Shown here: piece by piece, positions 1 through 9,542 of the stretch
Numbering within the stretch: position 1 is the stretch's first letter
Layout: each line of letters opens with the position of its first letter
Assembly (NCBI GenBank): GCA_020310875.1
Contig: CM035420.1
Location: forward strand, 188,701,880-188,765,879
Reading direction: 5' to 3'
Source of the DNA: Ceratopteris richardii
Lineage: Eukaryota > Streptophyta > Polypodiopsida > Polypodiales > Pteridaceae
Length of the DNA stretch: 64,000 bases
Notes under the pieces: model-generated
What the model saw: only the letters and a program-made list of their open reading frames with translations
The model's database searches: none
Told to the model about the DNA's origin: nothing
Translations under genes and position numbers: made by a program

Positions 1-2
1 GT

Positions 3-3000
3 GGCCAATATTGTACAATTGAGAGAAGATACACGAATCATACGGCTCAGGACTGCCCATACAACAAACAAACCGTAAGACAGAACTACCCGCAAACATA
101 CCAGCAGCCAGGTAGGTATCAAGGCCAATACAATGCTCAACCTTATTACTATAGGCCTCCTCAGAACTACCCATACCAGGCTCAACAGAGACCTCAACCC
201 GTCTTAGCTCAGCAGCCACCCCCACCAGCGAATGTCATCTCAGTCAAATACGCTGCTACAGAAGAGAACCTAAGTAGGGCCTTAGTGCCTTCTTCACCCT
301 TGATCACAGAAAGTGACCCGAACTCAAACAGTTTTGACTCTACTCATGTAACTAGTCCACCAGCTTATTACACGGAGTCACCAGAACATGTGGAGACATA
401 TCATTATGATAGTCCTCCAATGGAACCTAGTTGGGAGCCAGATTATGCTAATGTGATGTACGCAAACCCAAATCCACGGCCCCAATTGAGACAACAGAGA
501 CCACAGGGCCCTAGAGGACCATGCTTTAGGTGCCAGGGAGATCACTTCATTAAGGATTGTCCACATCCCCCAATAGCAAGGCAATCACAGTACTATAACA
601 TACAAGGCTTTTGTGCCGATTGTGGCAAAGAGCACATAATCAAAGATTGTCCTAAGAACCCAGTTAGCACTTCGAATGTGACACCGATCAATGTGATAGG
701 TATTGTAAACAACGCAGATGGATCCAACCCTACGTACGTGCCTATCCAAGCTATAACCAGAGCCCAGGCGCTCTTACAAAACCAACAGCTTAATCAAGAG
801 AAAGTAGCCGGAACTAGTGAAGTTGCAGAATCGAGTAGTAAAAAGACGAAATCTTGGAAAGATTCTAGAGAAAGAATCAAGAGAAAGTGGAGTAAAAAGA
901 TAAGTGAGTTGGAAGGAAGTTTGAAGGAATCTAGAGCCAAGATCCAAGAATTGACTTCACAAGAATTAAACCAAGAAATCCCAGCTCAAAAATCAGGATC
1001 AGTTTTAGCGGAACCCATACTAGAAGATCTAGACATGATGTTTCGTGCATATCAGGCTAGATTAAAAGAGGGACCTCAAGTAACGGAAATGAGTAAAAAC
1101 TACCCTCGAGCTGATCTAGAAATTGAGAGAACTAAACTTTGCATGAAGATGGTAGAACTAGCACAAGCTTTGTTTGAAGCCTCTAGATATCTTAATTGGA
1201 ATAACATGGCAAAACCGGAACTACACTTTCAAGGACTAATGGAGAGGCTAGAATATTTGATAGAAAGCAAAGAGAAAAAGGATCAGCATAGGAACCCTAT
1301 TGTCACAGAGACACAGGAAAGGAATGCACCATCCCTGTCTCAAGTACCCAATACAGAAAGTCAAGATAACCTATCCTCCATACATAGGTACTCACATGAA
1401 TTTTTGAGAGAAATACAAGAAGAGAAATGGAGAAAGGAACAAGGAACCCATCCTCCTATTCAAGAAATAGACGACTTGCAGGAACAATTTCCCCAAGACA
1501 TCCCCTCTATATATGATGATGTAGAGGTGGAGCAACTGAGTGAACCCACAGGAATTGAATCTAATTCTCTACAAGAATTACCTCACTTCACAGGACCTTG
1601 GGAAGCAAAGTCTATTAGTATGAGAGCACCCACGATAATAGTGAGGAATGAAGAATCAGTGATCCCTAGGAACACGGAAGTGATCAAGAACACCAAAGTA
1701 CAATGTAATCTCACTCTGGAGGAATTGTTAAAGGTAAAACCAGAATTGTGGAAGCACGTAGCAAATCAATTCCCTGAGCTAGCTACCACACCCTCTCAGA
1801 TAGGATCACATAAGAAGGTACCAGAGATACCCATGGAAAAGATTGGAGACGTAAGCGAAGGAGAGGAAGGTAACACATATCTTCCAATAACCCATCAGGG
1901 CTACACCACGAAAGCCATCTTAGATTCAGGAGCCGGAGTAGCCATCGCTACCACCGCTTTATGGAAACGTTGGGGTAAGCCAGCACTCAGACCCACCAGG
2001 ATGAAACTACAAATGGCTGATGGACACATAGAAAAACCATTAGGCTTACTAGAAGGCATATCCCTCACCACTTGTGGTGTGGAATTTGAGCATACCTTTG
2101 CCATTTGTGACTTTGCGAAAAATCGAGCCTATGAGATGATATTGGGACGACCATTCATGCGTCAGTTGCAAATTGTACAAGATTGGGGATCTAATTCTTT
2201 GTACTTGCAACATTTAGGAGTGACTACCAAAGTCAATCTTAAAGACTATTCACATCGAGATGTACCCCCAATACAATGGAATACCATCCATAAAACACCG
2301 GTAGAGACGGAATCCGTGCACTCATTAGAATCAGATCCTTCTTGGTTGCATGAGGATACCCGTTTATGGATGTGTAAAGTAGCCAAACAAGAGGAAGAAA
2401 GATTAGAAGCCAGAACCTTAGGTGCAGAACAACATCCACGAACCCTTCAAGATCCAGCCTACACACCTGTAGTATTCCCAGACGAAGAGTTTGAACCCCA
2501 TGGTTGGGCAGAGATTCTACCAACCATGGATGTAGCCATCAATGAAGAACAATGGACACCCCACTGTGACGAGGATGGCTATGACATTTCAGTTTTTACG
2601 ATAGAGCCAATCATGGGCGATGCAATTTTAGAAGAGTGTGAACCGAACACTGATGCATTTGAGGATGCAAGCGATTTTGATTTAGAATCAATTATTATGG
2701 ACTCTCCATTCGCATCAGAGGAAGAATATTTCTACAAAGTAGAGACTCACACTCAGAGACACGAGGACATCACGAATGAGGTAAGGTTAGCCACTCAAGT
2801 GACTACTAAAAGTGAAGGCAAGAAAAGAAAGAAGCAAGCAACCATGTCAGAAAAAGAAGAATCTTTATTTGAAGTACCCGAGAATTTCAAGAAATACGAA
2901 ATCGAAGATAGAAGAATCATGGTTCGAATGCCCAATAGAAAGGCGACTGACGGACACGTATATGATAACCGAGAGAAAACCAAGAAAGTAATAGTTGCCA

Positions 3001-3443
3001 TAGAAGGAGAAGAAGAAAAATGCACATACATAGGGCATGATTTGACGACTGAAGAAGAAGAAGAGTTAGTTGCCCTATTGCGCGAATATAGAGATGTTTT
3101 TGCTTGGAGTTACAAAGATTTGAAAGGAGTAGACCCAGATATATGTTCTCATAGAATCCCTATGACTCCAGATGCAAAATCGACAAAACAGAAACCTTAC
3201 ACGTACAATGATAATTACGCTGCGAAGATTAAAGAGGAGATAGATCGCCTGATAGAAGCAGGATTCATTTACGAAATTGAGCATACCGAATGGGTATCCC
3301 CCATTGTGGTTGTGCCCAAGAAGAATGGAAAATTGCGTGTGTGTATTAACCTTAAAAAAGTTAATGCCGCCACGATTAGAGACAGATCCTCTTCCTATCA
3401 CGGAACATCTATTGGAAAGAGTTGCGGGCAAGGAAGTTTATAG
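3..3443 (+). CDS. Element A gag - protease 1 - start of RT (5' partial)
   Basis: The frame is open from base 3, so no start codon is expected here. The upstream Met at 285 is not the true start, because the translation before it matches the gag of B and E (TIERRYTNHTAQDCPYNKQ). Visible parts are two zinc knuckles, CFRCQGDHFIKDC and CADCGKEHIIKDC (both CX2CX3HX4C); a Lys/Glu-rich helical stretch; retropepsin 1 with DSGAG at 1923-1937 and ILGRPF downstream; and the RT N-terminus (TEWVSPIVVVPKKNGKLRVC). Around 3380-3388 the alignment with E loses phase by a small deletion, so the last about 20 codons are out of frame. RT continues in the next entry. Confidence 0.9.
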   Translation, partial: GQYCTIERRYTNHTAQDCPYNKQTVRQNYPQTYQQPGRYQGQYNAQPYYYRPPQNYPYQAQQRPQPVLAQQPPPPANVISVKYAATEENLSRALVPSSPLITESDPNSNSFDSTHVTSPPAYYTESPEHVETYHYDSPPMEPSWEPDYANVMYANPNPRPQLRQQRPQGPRGPCFRCQGDHFIKDCPHPPIARQSQYYNIQGFCADCGKEHIIKDCPKNPVSTSNVTPINVIGIVNNADGSNPTYVPIQAITRAQALLQNQQLNQEKVAGTSEVAESSSKKTKSWKDSRERIKRKWSKKISELEGSLKESRAKIQELTSQELNQEIPAQKSGSVLAEPILEDLDMMFRAYQARLKEGPQVTEMSKNYPRADLEIERTKLCMKMVELAQALFEASRYLNWNNMAKPELHFQGLMERLEYLIESKEKKDQHRNPIVTETQERNAPSLSQVPNTESQDNLSSIHRYSHEFLREIQEEKWRKEQGTHPPIQEIDDLQEQFPQDIPSIYDDVEVEQLSEPTGIESNSLQELPHFTGPWEAKSISMRAPTIIVRNEESVIPRNTEVIKNTKVQCNLTLEELLKVKPELWKHVANQFPELATTPSQIGSHKKVPEIPMEKIGDVSEGEEGNTYLPITHQGYTTKAILDSGAGVAIATTALWKRWGKPALRPTRMKLQMADGHIEKPLGLLEGISLTTCGVEFEHTFAICDFAKNRAYEMILGRPFMRQLQIVQDWGSNSLYLQHLGVTTKVNLKDYSHRDVPPIQWNTIHKTPVETESVHSLESDPSWLHEDTRLWMCKVAKQEEERLEARTLGAEQHPRTLQDPAYTPVVFPDEEFEPHGWAEILPTMDVAINEEQWTPHCDEDGYDISVFTIEPIMGDAILEECEPNTDAFEDASDFDLESIIMDSPFASEEEYFYKVETHTQRHEDITNEVRLATQVTTKSEGKKRKKQATMSEKEESLFEVPENFKKYEIEDRRIMVRMPNRKATDGHVYDNREKTKKVIVAIEGEEEKCTYIGHDLTTEEEEELVALLREYRDVFAWSYKDLKGVDPDICSHRIPMTPDAKSTKQKPYTYNDNYAAKIKEEIDRLIEAGFIYEIEHTEWVSPIVVVPKKNGKLRVCINLKKVNAATIRDRSSSYHGTSIGKSCGQGSL

Positions 3444-6400
3444 TTTTCTTGATGGATTCTCAGGCTATAACCAAGTAGCCATTGCTCCAGAAGATCAACA
3501 CAAGACGGCTTTTGCCACAGAATGGGGCATATTTGCATTTCGTGTAATGCCATTTGGCTTAACAAATGCACCCGCCACTTTCCAGCGACTTATGTGTCAT
3601 GTTTTTAAGGAATTCTTACGCAAGAGCTTGGAAGTTTATGTCGATGACTTATGTGCTCATTCAAATGTAAGACAGACACATATCCCAGAGTTAAGACAAA
3701 TATTTGACAAATGTCGAGAATATCAGGTTTGTTTGAACCCAGAAAAATGCGTTTTCATGGTCAGACAAGGCAAAATTCTAGGACACATCGTGTCAAAAAA
3801 TGGAATCTCTACGGATGAAGAAAAGGTGAAGGTAATTGCAGAATTACCTAGACCAACTAATGTGAAAGAGGTACAGGCATTTATGGGCCATTGCGGTTAT
3901 TATAGGAGATTCATACACATGTATGCAATCATAGCCAAGCCTCTGTACTCTCTTTTAACCAATTTTGAGTGGACAGATGAATGTGAAAATTCATTCAATG
4001 AACTTAAACGACGCTTGTGCTCAGCACCTATATTGACTACTCCAGATTGGAGTAAGCCATTCCATGTACATGTGGATGCATCCAATTACGCCATAGGATG
4101 TGTGTTAGCACAACCCACGAATGAAGGTAACATAGATCTCCCCATAGCTTACGCTAGCAGACAATTGAACGCAGCAGAAAGAAATTACACCACGACGGAA
4201 CGAGAAGGATTAGGGATGATCTACGCAGTAAAGAAGTTTAGGCACTACTTGTTGGCCAACAAATTCAAGTTCTTTACAGATCATCAAGCCCTATTGTACT
4301 TAGTCAACAAACCATGTAACACAGGACGATTAATTCGCTGGTTTCTATTACTCATGGAGTATGATTTTGAAGTAGTACTCAGGAAAGGAAAGACACATCT
4401 TAGAGCTGACCACCTCTCAAGATTAACCTCAGGAGAAGCTCCTCAAGGAATAGCCGATGAATTACCATATGCATACTTGTTTAACCTTGAGATAGCACCA
4501 GAATGGGCTAAGCCTATAGTCCCTATTCTCACTTACGGACCCAAGAATCCTAAGTTAAAGATCAAAGAGGGAGAGATTACCAAGTCTCAGAGATACCAAA
4601 TAATGGCAGGAAGCATATATAAACAGGATAATCAAAAGATTCTTGCTTGTTGTGTAGATGAATCAGAACATGCAAATTGGTTGCAATTAGCACACATAGG
4701 TGCACTAAAGCAACATCATTCAAAACATCGAACATTACAGACTCTGCAGAGATTGGGAGTATATTGGCCTACGATGGAAGCAGATGTCTACAAGTTGTGT
4801 AAGGAATGCCATGTTTGTTGTGAAAGACCACCAGTAGAGCATGCGACATTATATCACGTGTCTCTCACACCAGACTGGAGTGAACCATTAGTGACATACC
4901 TGAGGACGCATACATTCCCTCAAGGCATGACTTTAGCTCGACAACGCAGTCTAGAGCAGGAAGCTCAAGACTATTCACTTATTGGCGATAATCTATACAA
5001 AAGAGGACGAGATGGATATCTAAGACAATGTGTTCATGAGAGCGATTATCTGAGCATACTAGAGACTGCACACCAAGGTGTTGCAGGAGGTCACTTTGGA
5101 CCAGATAGGATAGTCAAAGCCATTCTCTTTGCAGGATTATGGTGGCCCACTCTTCACATGGATGCTCATACCTATGTAAAGAGATGTGATGTGTGCCAAA
5201 GAACTCAGTTTCCTACTCGCAGAGATGAAATGCCATTGAAACCCATGATGGGCGGACGTGCATTTTCAAAGTGGGGTATAGACTTTGTAGGACCCATTAA
5301 CCCCCCTGCAAAAGGTACACATGCGGAATACATTATTGTTGCCACAGATTATCTAACCAAATGGGTAGAGGCAAAAGCCACAAAAAAGAATGATGCTCAC
5401 ACGACTGCAAAATTCTTATTTGAAAATGTCTTTACAAGATATGGATTGCCTATAGAGTTAGTGAGCGATCGAGGCACTCACTTTCTAAACCAAGTCATTG
5501 AATATTTGTTACAGGATTTTATGGTGATTCACAAGAAATCTGCACCATATCATCCTCAGGCCAATGGTCAGGCTGAAAGCACTAACAAGATACTTTGTAA
5601 CGTACTGACGAAACTCGTGAACAACAAACGTTCAGATTGGGACAAACAGCTACACCACGCTGTTTGGGCATATCGAGTGGCCTACAAGACCGTACTCAAT
5701 GCAACTCCCTTTCAGATGGTTTTTGGTCAGAATGCAGTGCTTCCTTTGGACTTCTTGATACCGACCCTTAAGGTTGCACAAGAACATCAGTGGACCGGCC
5801 ATGAATTATCAGCGAGAATATTGGACTTGGAACGATTAGGAGAAACCAGGCTAAAGGCAGCAGCAGGAATATACGCAGCGAAGAAGCGACAGAAAGCATA
5901 TTTTGATGCACACGTGAAAGATAAAGGCCTAAAAGAAGGAGATTTAGTTCTAGTATATACGCTGAAACAGCACGCACGGAAGTTAGAAAAGCGAGGTTAT
6001 GGACCTATGATCATTAACAGACTTTCGACAAGTGGAGCAGTACAATTAGCCACCTTAGAAGGAGATATAATGCCTAATTACATTAGTGGCTGTAGAGTCA
6101 GGTTATATCAAGAACCTCTTACTGAGGATATGCTTAGACGACTCACATTGGCAAAGAAGCGTAAGGAGGAAGAAAATAGAATACGAGCGGAAGCTCAGGC
6201 AGAAGCAATAGAACGCATTAAGCGCATGAAGCTAAGAAGACAAGGACTAGGGAGAGAACATTATAACCATCTGGAAACATCACCCAGATATCCCATGGCC
6301 ATGTGTCAAGTAAAGTCAACCACTCATCCTAGCATAGTGGATAGGAGACCATTCATTACAGTTAGGCTAGGGCACGGCAACCCTTGCCAAGAACTCAGGG

Positions 6401-7722
6401 CTTTAATTGACTCAGGTGCTGCGACTAGTGCGATTAGATGGTCCCACTATAAGGATTCAGGAATAGAAATGCGGCCACTTGAGGCATACCTCATAGGCCT
6501 AGGAGGCATGGAAACCCCTTGCATGGGTGAGGTGGACCTTCTTATCCTCATTAAGGATGTGACCATGACAGCGAAGCTACTAGTGTGCCATGATGACGAC
6601 CTGATAGAACCCCTAATCCTTGGCCAAGATTGGCTATACAATCACTCAGTGGACCTAAATCTTAGACAAGGCTCCTTACAGATTGGAACCTTAGAGCAGA
6701 AGCGAGTGATACCGCTTGACTTCCCTAACGGTATTCCGACTGAGGTTTGTAACCCTAGACCCTATGAAATACATGCGACGGAAGACCAGAAGATCTTTAA
6801 TCAGACCAGTCACGTTACGTCTACACCAACCCACGCGGGCTTGGCTATGGACAGTTGTCAATCAGAAGGGCGACAGGAGATCTTCCCTGGGACTTCCTGC
6901 AAACTAGAAGAGGCAGCTACCCATCCGCTAGGGCAGATGGACACAATCAGCGGTCAGGTGGGTTGCATCAGCGGCCAAATGAGCACAACATACTGCGGTG
7001 CTCATCCTTCCAAACTTGTTGCGGACTGGCCTAGATTAAAGTTAAAGAACGAATCACTTCCTAATGGGCAGGTCACGCAAGTGTTGGAACTCCCTTCTTT
7101 TCCAAAGCAGAGCGTCCCTACGACCTCTCTACCTCCACCACGACAGAGTCAACCACGACGAAGGAACCCAGACCGACGGCAGTATCAGAAGACACAACAA
7201 GGAAAGCAGTCTAGACCACCCAAGGGAAGCGGCACCAGACAAATATGGGTGCCAAAAGGGCAAAAAGCACCGAAGAACTCCAACCAAGCAGAAATCGACA
7301 AGCAAAAGGCAGGGCCGAGACAGAATCAGTATCCACCATCCCCTCGACCTTCTTCTACAGGCCCGAGCATTCGACAAATTTGGATCGCCAAGAAATACCT
7401 TACCCATAGACCCACACCCACGCAGATTTGGGTACCCAAACCATGTGTCGTAGCTCAACCCTTAAGCCATGTAATATATACCCCTCACAAATCTTTCCAT
7501 CCCTCAATACCACCACACCCGATACTACCTTTTGCCCCTCAGCAGAAACCCACCACCCACTCAAAGACTCTTAGGAAATGGATACCGAAGCGTGTCCAAT
7601 CGTCTTCCCCTAACCCCATGTCTGACAAAACTACCCCTCCGACTAACATACAACCTTGTAATAAATCACTAACCTTTAAACCTTGTATAAATTCACCCAC
7701 CATCATAACACATCACTCATAA
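3388..7722 (+). CDS. Element A RT - RNase H - integrase - second retropepsin - WVPK tail
   Basis: This continues pol after the frameshift; homologous coding resumes at PLPITEH (3388). RT has LDGFSGYNQV and catalytic YVDD (3637-3648). RNase H follows (HVHVDASNYAIGCVLAQ, TDHQALLYLV), with no second archaeal-type RNase H. Two H2C2 zinc modules come next (first His about 4693, Cys about 4798; second His about 5071, Cys about 5182). The integrase core has D 5281, D 5467 and E 5575, i.e. DD35E. No chromodomain is seen. A charged linker leads to a second aspartic-protease-like domain (LIDSGAA at 6403-6423, LILGQDW about 6613). The last 250 codons are basic, Pro-rich and hold four W(V/I)(P/A)K repeats. 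It ends in TAA at 7720-7722. Confidence 0.92.
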   Translation, partial: PLPITEHLLERVAGKEVYSFLDGFSGYNQVAIAPEDQHKTAFATEWGIFAFRVMPFGLTNAPATFQRLMCHVFKEFLRKSLEVYVDDLCAHSNVRQTHIPELRQIFDKCREYQVCLNPEKCVFMVRQGKILGHIVSKNGISTDEEKVKVIAELPRPTNVKEVQAFMGHCGYYRRFIHMYAIIAKPLYSLLTNFEWTDECENSFNELKRRLCSAPILTTPDWSKPFHVHVDASNYAIGCVLAQPTNEGNIDLPIAYASRQLNAAERNYTTTEREGLGMIYAVKKFRHYLLANKFKFFTDHQALLYLVNKPCNTGRLIRWFLLLMEYDFEVVLRKGKTHLRADHLSRLTSGEAPQGIADELPYAYLFNLEIAPEWAKPIVPILTYGPKNPKLKIKEGEITKSQRYQIMAGSIYKQDNQKILACCVDESEHANWLQLAHIGALKQHHSKHRTLQTLQRLGVYWPTMEADVYKLCKECHVCCERPPVEHATLYHVSLTPDWSEPLVTYLRTHTFPQGMTLARQRSLEQEAQDYSLIGDNLYKRGRDGYLRQCVHESDYLSILETAHQGVAGGHFGPDRIVKAILFAGLWWPTLHMDAHTYVKRCDVCQRTQFPTRRDEMPLKPMMGGRAFSKWGIDFVGPINPPAKGTHAEYIIVATDYLTKWVEAKATKKNDAHTTAKFLFENVFTRYGLPIELVSDRGTHFLNQVIEYLLQDFMVIHKKSAPYHPQANGQAESTNKILCNVLTKLVNNKRSDWDKQLHHAVWAYRVAYKTVLNATPFQMVFGQNAVLPLDFLIPTLKVAQEHQWTGHELSARILDLERLGETRLKAAAGIYAAKKRQKAYFDAHVKDKGLKEGDLVLVYTLKQHARKLEKRGYGPMIINRLSTSGAVQLATLEGDIMPNYISGCRVRLYQEPLTEDMLRRLTLAKKRKEEENRIRAEAQAEAIERIKRMKLRRQGLGREHYNHLETSPRYPMAMCQVKSTTHPSIVDRRPFITVRLGHGNPCQELRALIDSGAATSAIRWSHYKDSGIEMRPLEAYLIGLGGMETPCMGEVDLLILIKDVTMTAKLLVCHDDDLIEPLILGQDWLYNHSVDLNLRQGSLQIGTLEQKRVIPLDFPNGIPTEVCNPRPYEIHATEDQKIFNQTSHVTSTPTHAGLAMDSCQSEGRQEIFPGTSCKLEEAATHPLGQMDTISGQVGCISGQMSTTYCGAHPSKLVADWPRLKLKNESLPNGQVTQVLELPSFPKQSVPTTSLPPPRQSQPRRRNPDRRQYQKTQQGKQSRPPKGSGTRQIWVPKGQKAPKNSNQAEIDKQKAGPRQNQYPPSPRPSSTGPSIRQIWIAKKYLTHRPTPTQIWVPKPCVVAQPLSHVIYTPHKSFHPSIPPHPILPFAPQQKPTTHSKTLRKWIPKRVQSSSPNPMSDKTTPPTNIQPCNKSLTFKPCINSPTIITHHS

Positions 7723-7952
7723 TCTCATCTCATCAAGGAACGTATGCATCATCTGAAACGTGTAGGTGTCTAGAGACCTGCACTAGTGCTGCAAGAAACA
7801 TTGCATCCATCACATCACAGCACTTGGCTACACGGGTTACGCATCAGTTATGGAAAGGGATTGCGGTCTCACTTTAATGGGATCATAATTAATTTCCATG
7901 CTAATGTGTTAATCTTTTGTAGCAGATCTTTCTCATTAGCGCATCAGTCACC
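7723..7952 (+). promoter_or_regulatory. Spacer between gag-pol and ORF2 with 3' splice-acceptor signature
   Basis: This 230-bp stretch has no credible ORF. Just before the ORF2 ATG it holds a T-rich tract followed by TAGCAG (AATCTTTTGTAGCAG, ending 7925). The same pyrimidine-tract-plus-AGCAG arrangement lies at the same place in B and D. The inference is that ORF2 is translated from a spliced subgenomic RNA. Confidence 0.55.
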
Positions 7953-9542
7953 ATGCAAACCGACGAAGGACCATCAGGAGCAGGCCCCAGTGTAGCTGCA
8001 GTGCCCCTTAACGTGTTACGAGCAGAATCCCACCCGACTGCTCCACCGCCAGAATTCCAAGGATTTCCAGGGCCCATGCCGATCGATAACCCACCTATGG
8101 GCTACACAGAAAAGATACACCGTAACTCCCATTGGTTTCAGGGACTTGCAGGACCCTTAGCGGACGCGGATTTCATATTTGAATCTAATTTGACATTTGA
8201 TGACCGCACTTGGGGAAAATACCAATTCTTCTCCAAAGAGTTCGAAGCCCTACAGAACACCCAGGATTTAACTCACGTTTGGGCCAGAGCAGGCTTCACG
8301 GAGTATTTCAGTGATCCTCTGCCCAAACCTGACTTTTACAGGTGTTATTATTTAATCACTACTTTGCTGGCCTCAGAGAATAATGATATCCCCATAACTT
8401 TTATTTTGCCCTCTTTAGTGGATGATCAACCTTACAAAAGGTTTTACCTCTCAAAGGATTTAATCAGAGCTGCCATCAAAATTCATGGCACCCACACGCC
8501 CACAGATCGAGAAAGATTAATTCCAGACCCTATGAAACGTGGGGATGTCACTAAGTGGGAGGAGATCTCAGCAATTACACCGGAGCTGTCAAAGCCACTA
8601 AGGATATGCATGCAACACTTCGCATTCCCCGCTCAGGACAGATTTACCATGCCACATAAAAGAATATGGTTTGGATTGTATTTGGCATGTACGGGACCTC
8701 AGACGGTTGATCTGGCAAGCTGGATCATTGATCAAATGTATTTGGCACAACACAGATGGGAACGCAAGAAAGTGCTTAATGGATGTTGTGCGCTGACAAG
8801 AATTGTTTATATGTGCTTGGCCTATGATTTGCCAATTGAACGTGCATTAACAGGAGAAGAGCTGAAAGCATTCAAAGGAACGACGAAGAAAGCCAGGAAG
8901 CCCAATAGAACACGGGCAGGTAAGCGCATGAGAGGCACCATTCCTTGCCTTCAAGTGCCAGAGTCACCATCACCACAACCCTCTCCAGCACAATCACTGA
9001 CAGAAGCCGCTCCCACAGTGCAACCTATTCGCATAAGGTTGTCTAGACCAGTGGTCACGGAGGGCACTACTAGTACCGTTGCACCTCAGGCAGCTGCAAC
9101 CACAGAACCCACCACCACGACAGCAGAAGCTCCCACCACTATTGGTGCGGACGCCTTTTCTTTCCCAATACCACACATGGAGGCAGAACCAATAAACACA
9201 ACATTCGATTTTGAAATGCCTGATGCATTCTCAAATGAGTTCCAGTTTTCAGAGGCACAAATGTTCTCCCAAGAATATGAACGCCCCAGTTACCCTACCA
9301 CACCGCGGGATCTGCCACAGGGACAAGTTGTGTCGAGCTCTGATGACGAACGAACAACCACCGACGATGGGGCACGCATGATTCCCAAGAACAAGGACAG
9401 ACAGACGGCCAAGGCCAACAAACCGATGCACACGGTGACACCAGCACGCACGAAGAGGAGACTTTTGAAGCAGCAGCTTACACGCTGGCAATCAAGAAAT
9501 TATATCGTACGATGGAGAAAGTCTGGGCACGGAAGAAATTGA
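7953..9542 (+). CDS. Element A ORF2, N-terminal part (function unknown)
   Basis: The frame starts at ATG 7953 (caccATGc), directly after the conserved acceptor signature. It is collinear with the first about 400 residues of the intact ORF2 in element B: HSHWF, PKPDF.RCYYLI, LR.C.QHFAFPAQDRFT.PHK, IW.GLYLA and GCCALTRI.Y.CLAYD. These conserved Trp, Cys and His positions indicate a folded domain under past selection. I recognise no catalytic motif, signal peptide or membrane segment. The last about 55 codons (from about 9370) no longer match B, and the matching frame is the next entry, so a frameshift lies near 9.3-9.4 kb. Confidence 0.85.
   Translation: MQTDEGPSGAGPSVAAVPLNVLRAESHPTAPPPEFQGFPGPMPIDNPPMGYTEKIHRNSHWFQGLAGPLADADFIFESNLTFDDRTWGKYQFFSKEFEALQNTQDLTHVWARAGFTEYFSDPLPKPDFYRCYYLITTLLASENNDIPITFILPSLVDDQPYKRFYLSKDLIRAAIKIHGTHTPTDRERLIPDPMKRGDVTKWEEISAITPELSKPLRICMQHFAFPAQDRFTMPHKRIWFGLYLACTGPQTVDLASWIIDQMYLAQHRWERKKVLNGCCALTRIVYMCLAYDLPIERALTGEELKAFKGTTKKARKPNRTRAGKRMRGTIPCLQVPESPSPQPSPAQSLTEAAPTVQPIRIRLSRPVVTEGTTSTVAPQAAATTEPTTTTAEAPTTIGADAFSFPIPHMEAEPINTTFDFEMPDAFSNEFQFSEAQMFSQEYERPSYPTTPRDLPQGQVVSSSDDERTTTDDGARMIPKNKDRQTAKANKPMHTVTPARTKRRLLKQQLTRWQSRNYIVRWRKSGHGRN

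Noticed and set aside
3277..3443. Overlap of two pol frames in A as a programmed ribosomal frameshift
   Set aside because: E and B read straight through this position in one frame. Comparison shows a small deletion near 3380 in A, so it is a lesion.
4360..6300. Second (archaeal-type) RNase H as in Tat/Ogre elements, or a chromodomain after integrase
   Set aside because: The segment between RNase H and integrase is explained by two H2C2 modules. The integrase C-terminus shows only the basic domain, with no chromodomain aromatic cage pattern.
9512..9542. Overlapping ORF2 frames in A as two separate genes
   Set aside because: B has one continuous 1,420-aa ORF across the same place. The A overlap is explained by a frameshift near 9.3-9.4 kb.
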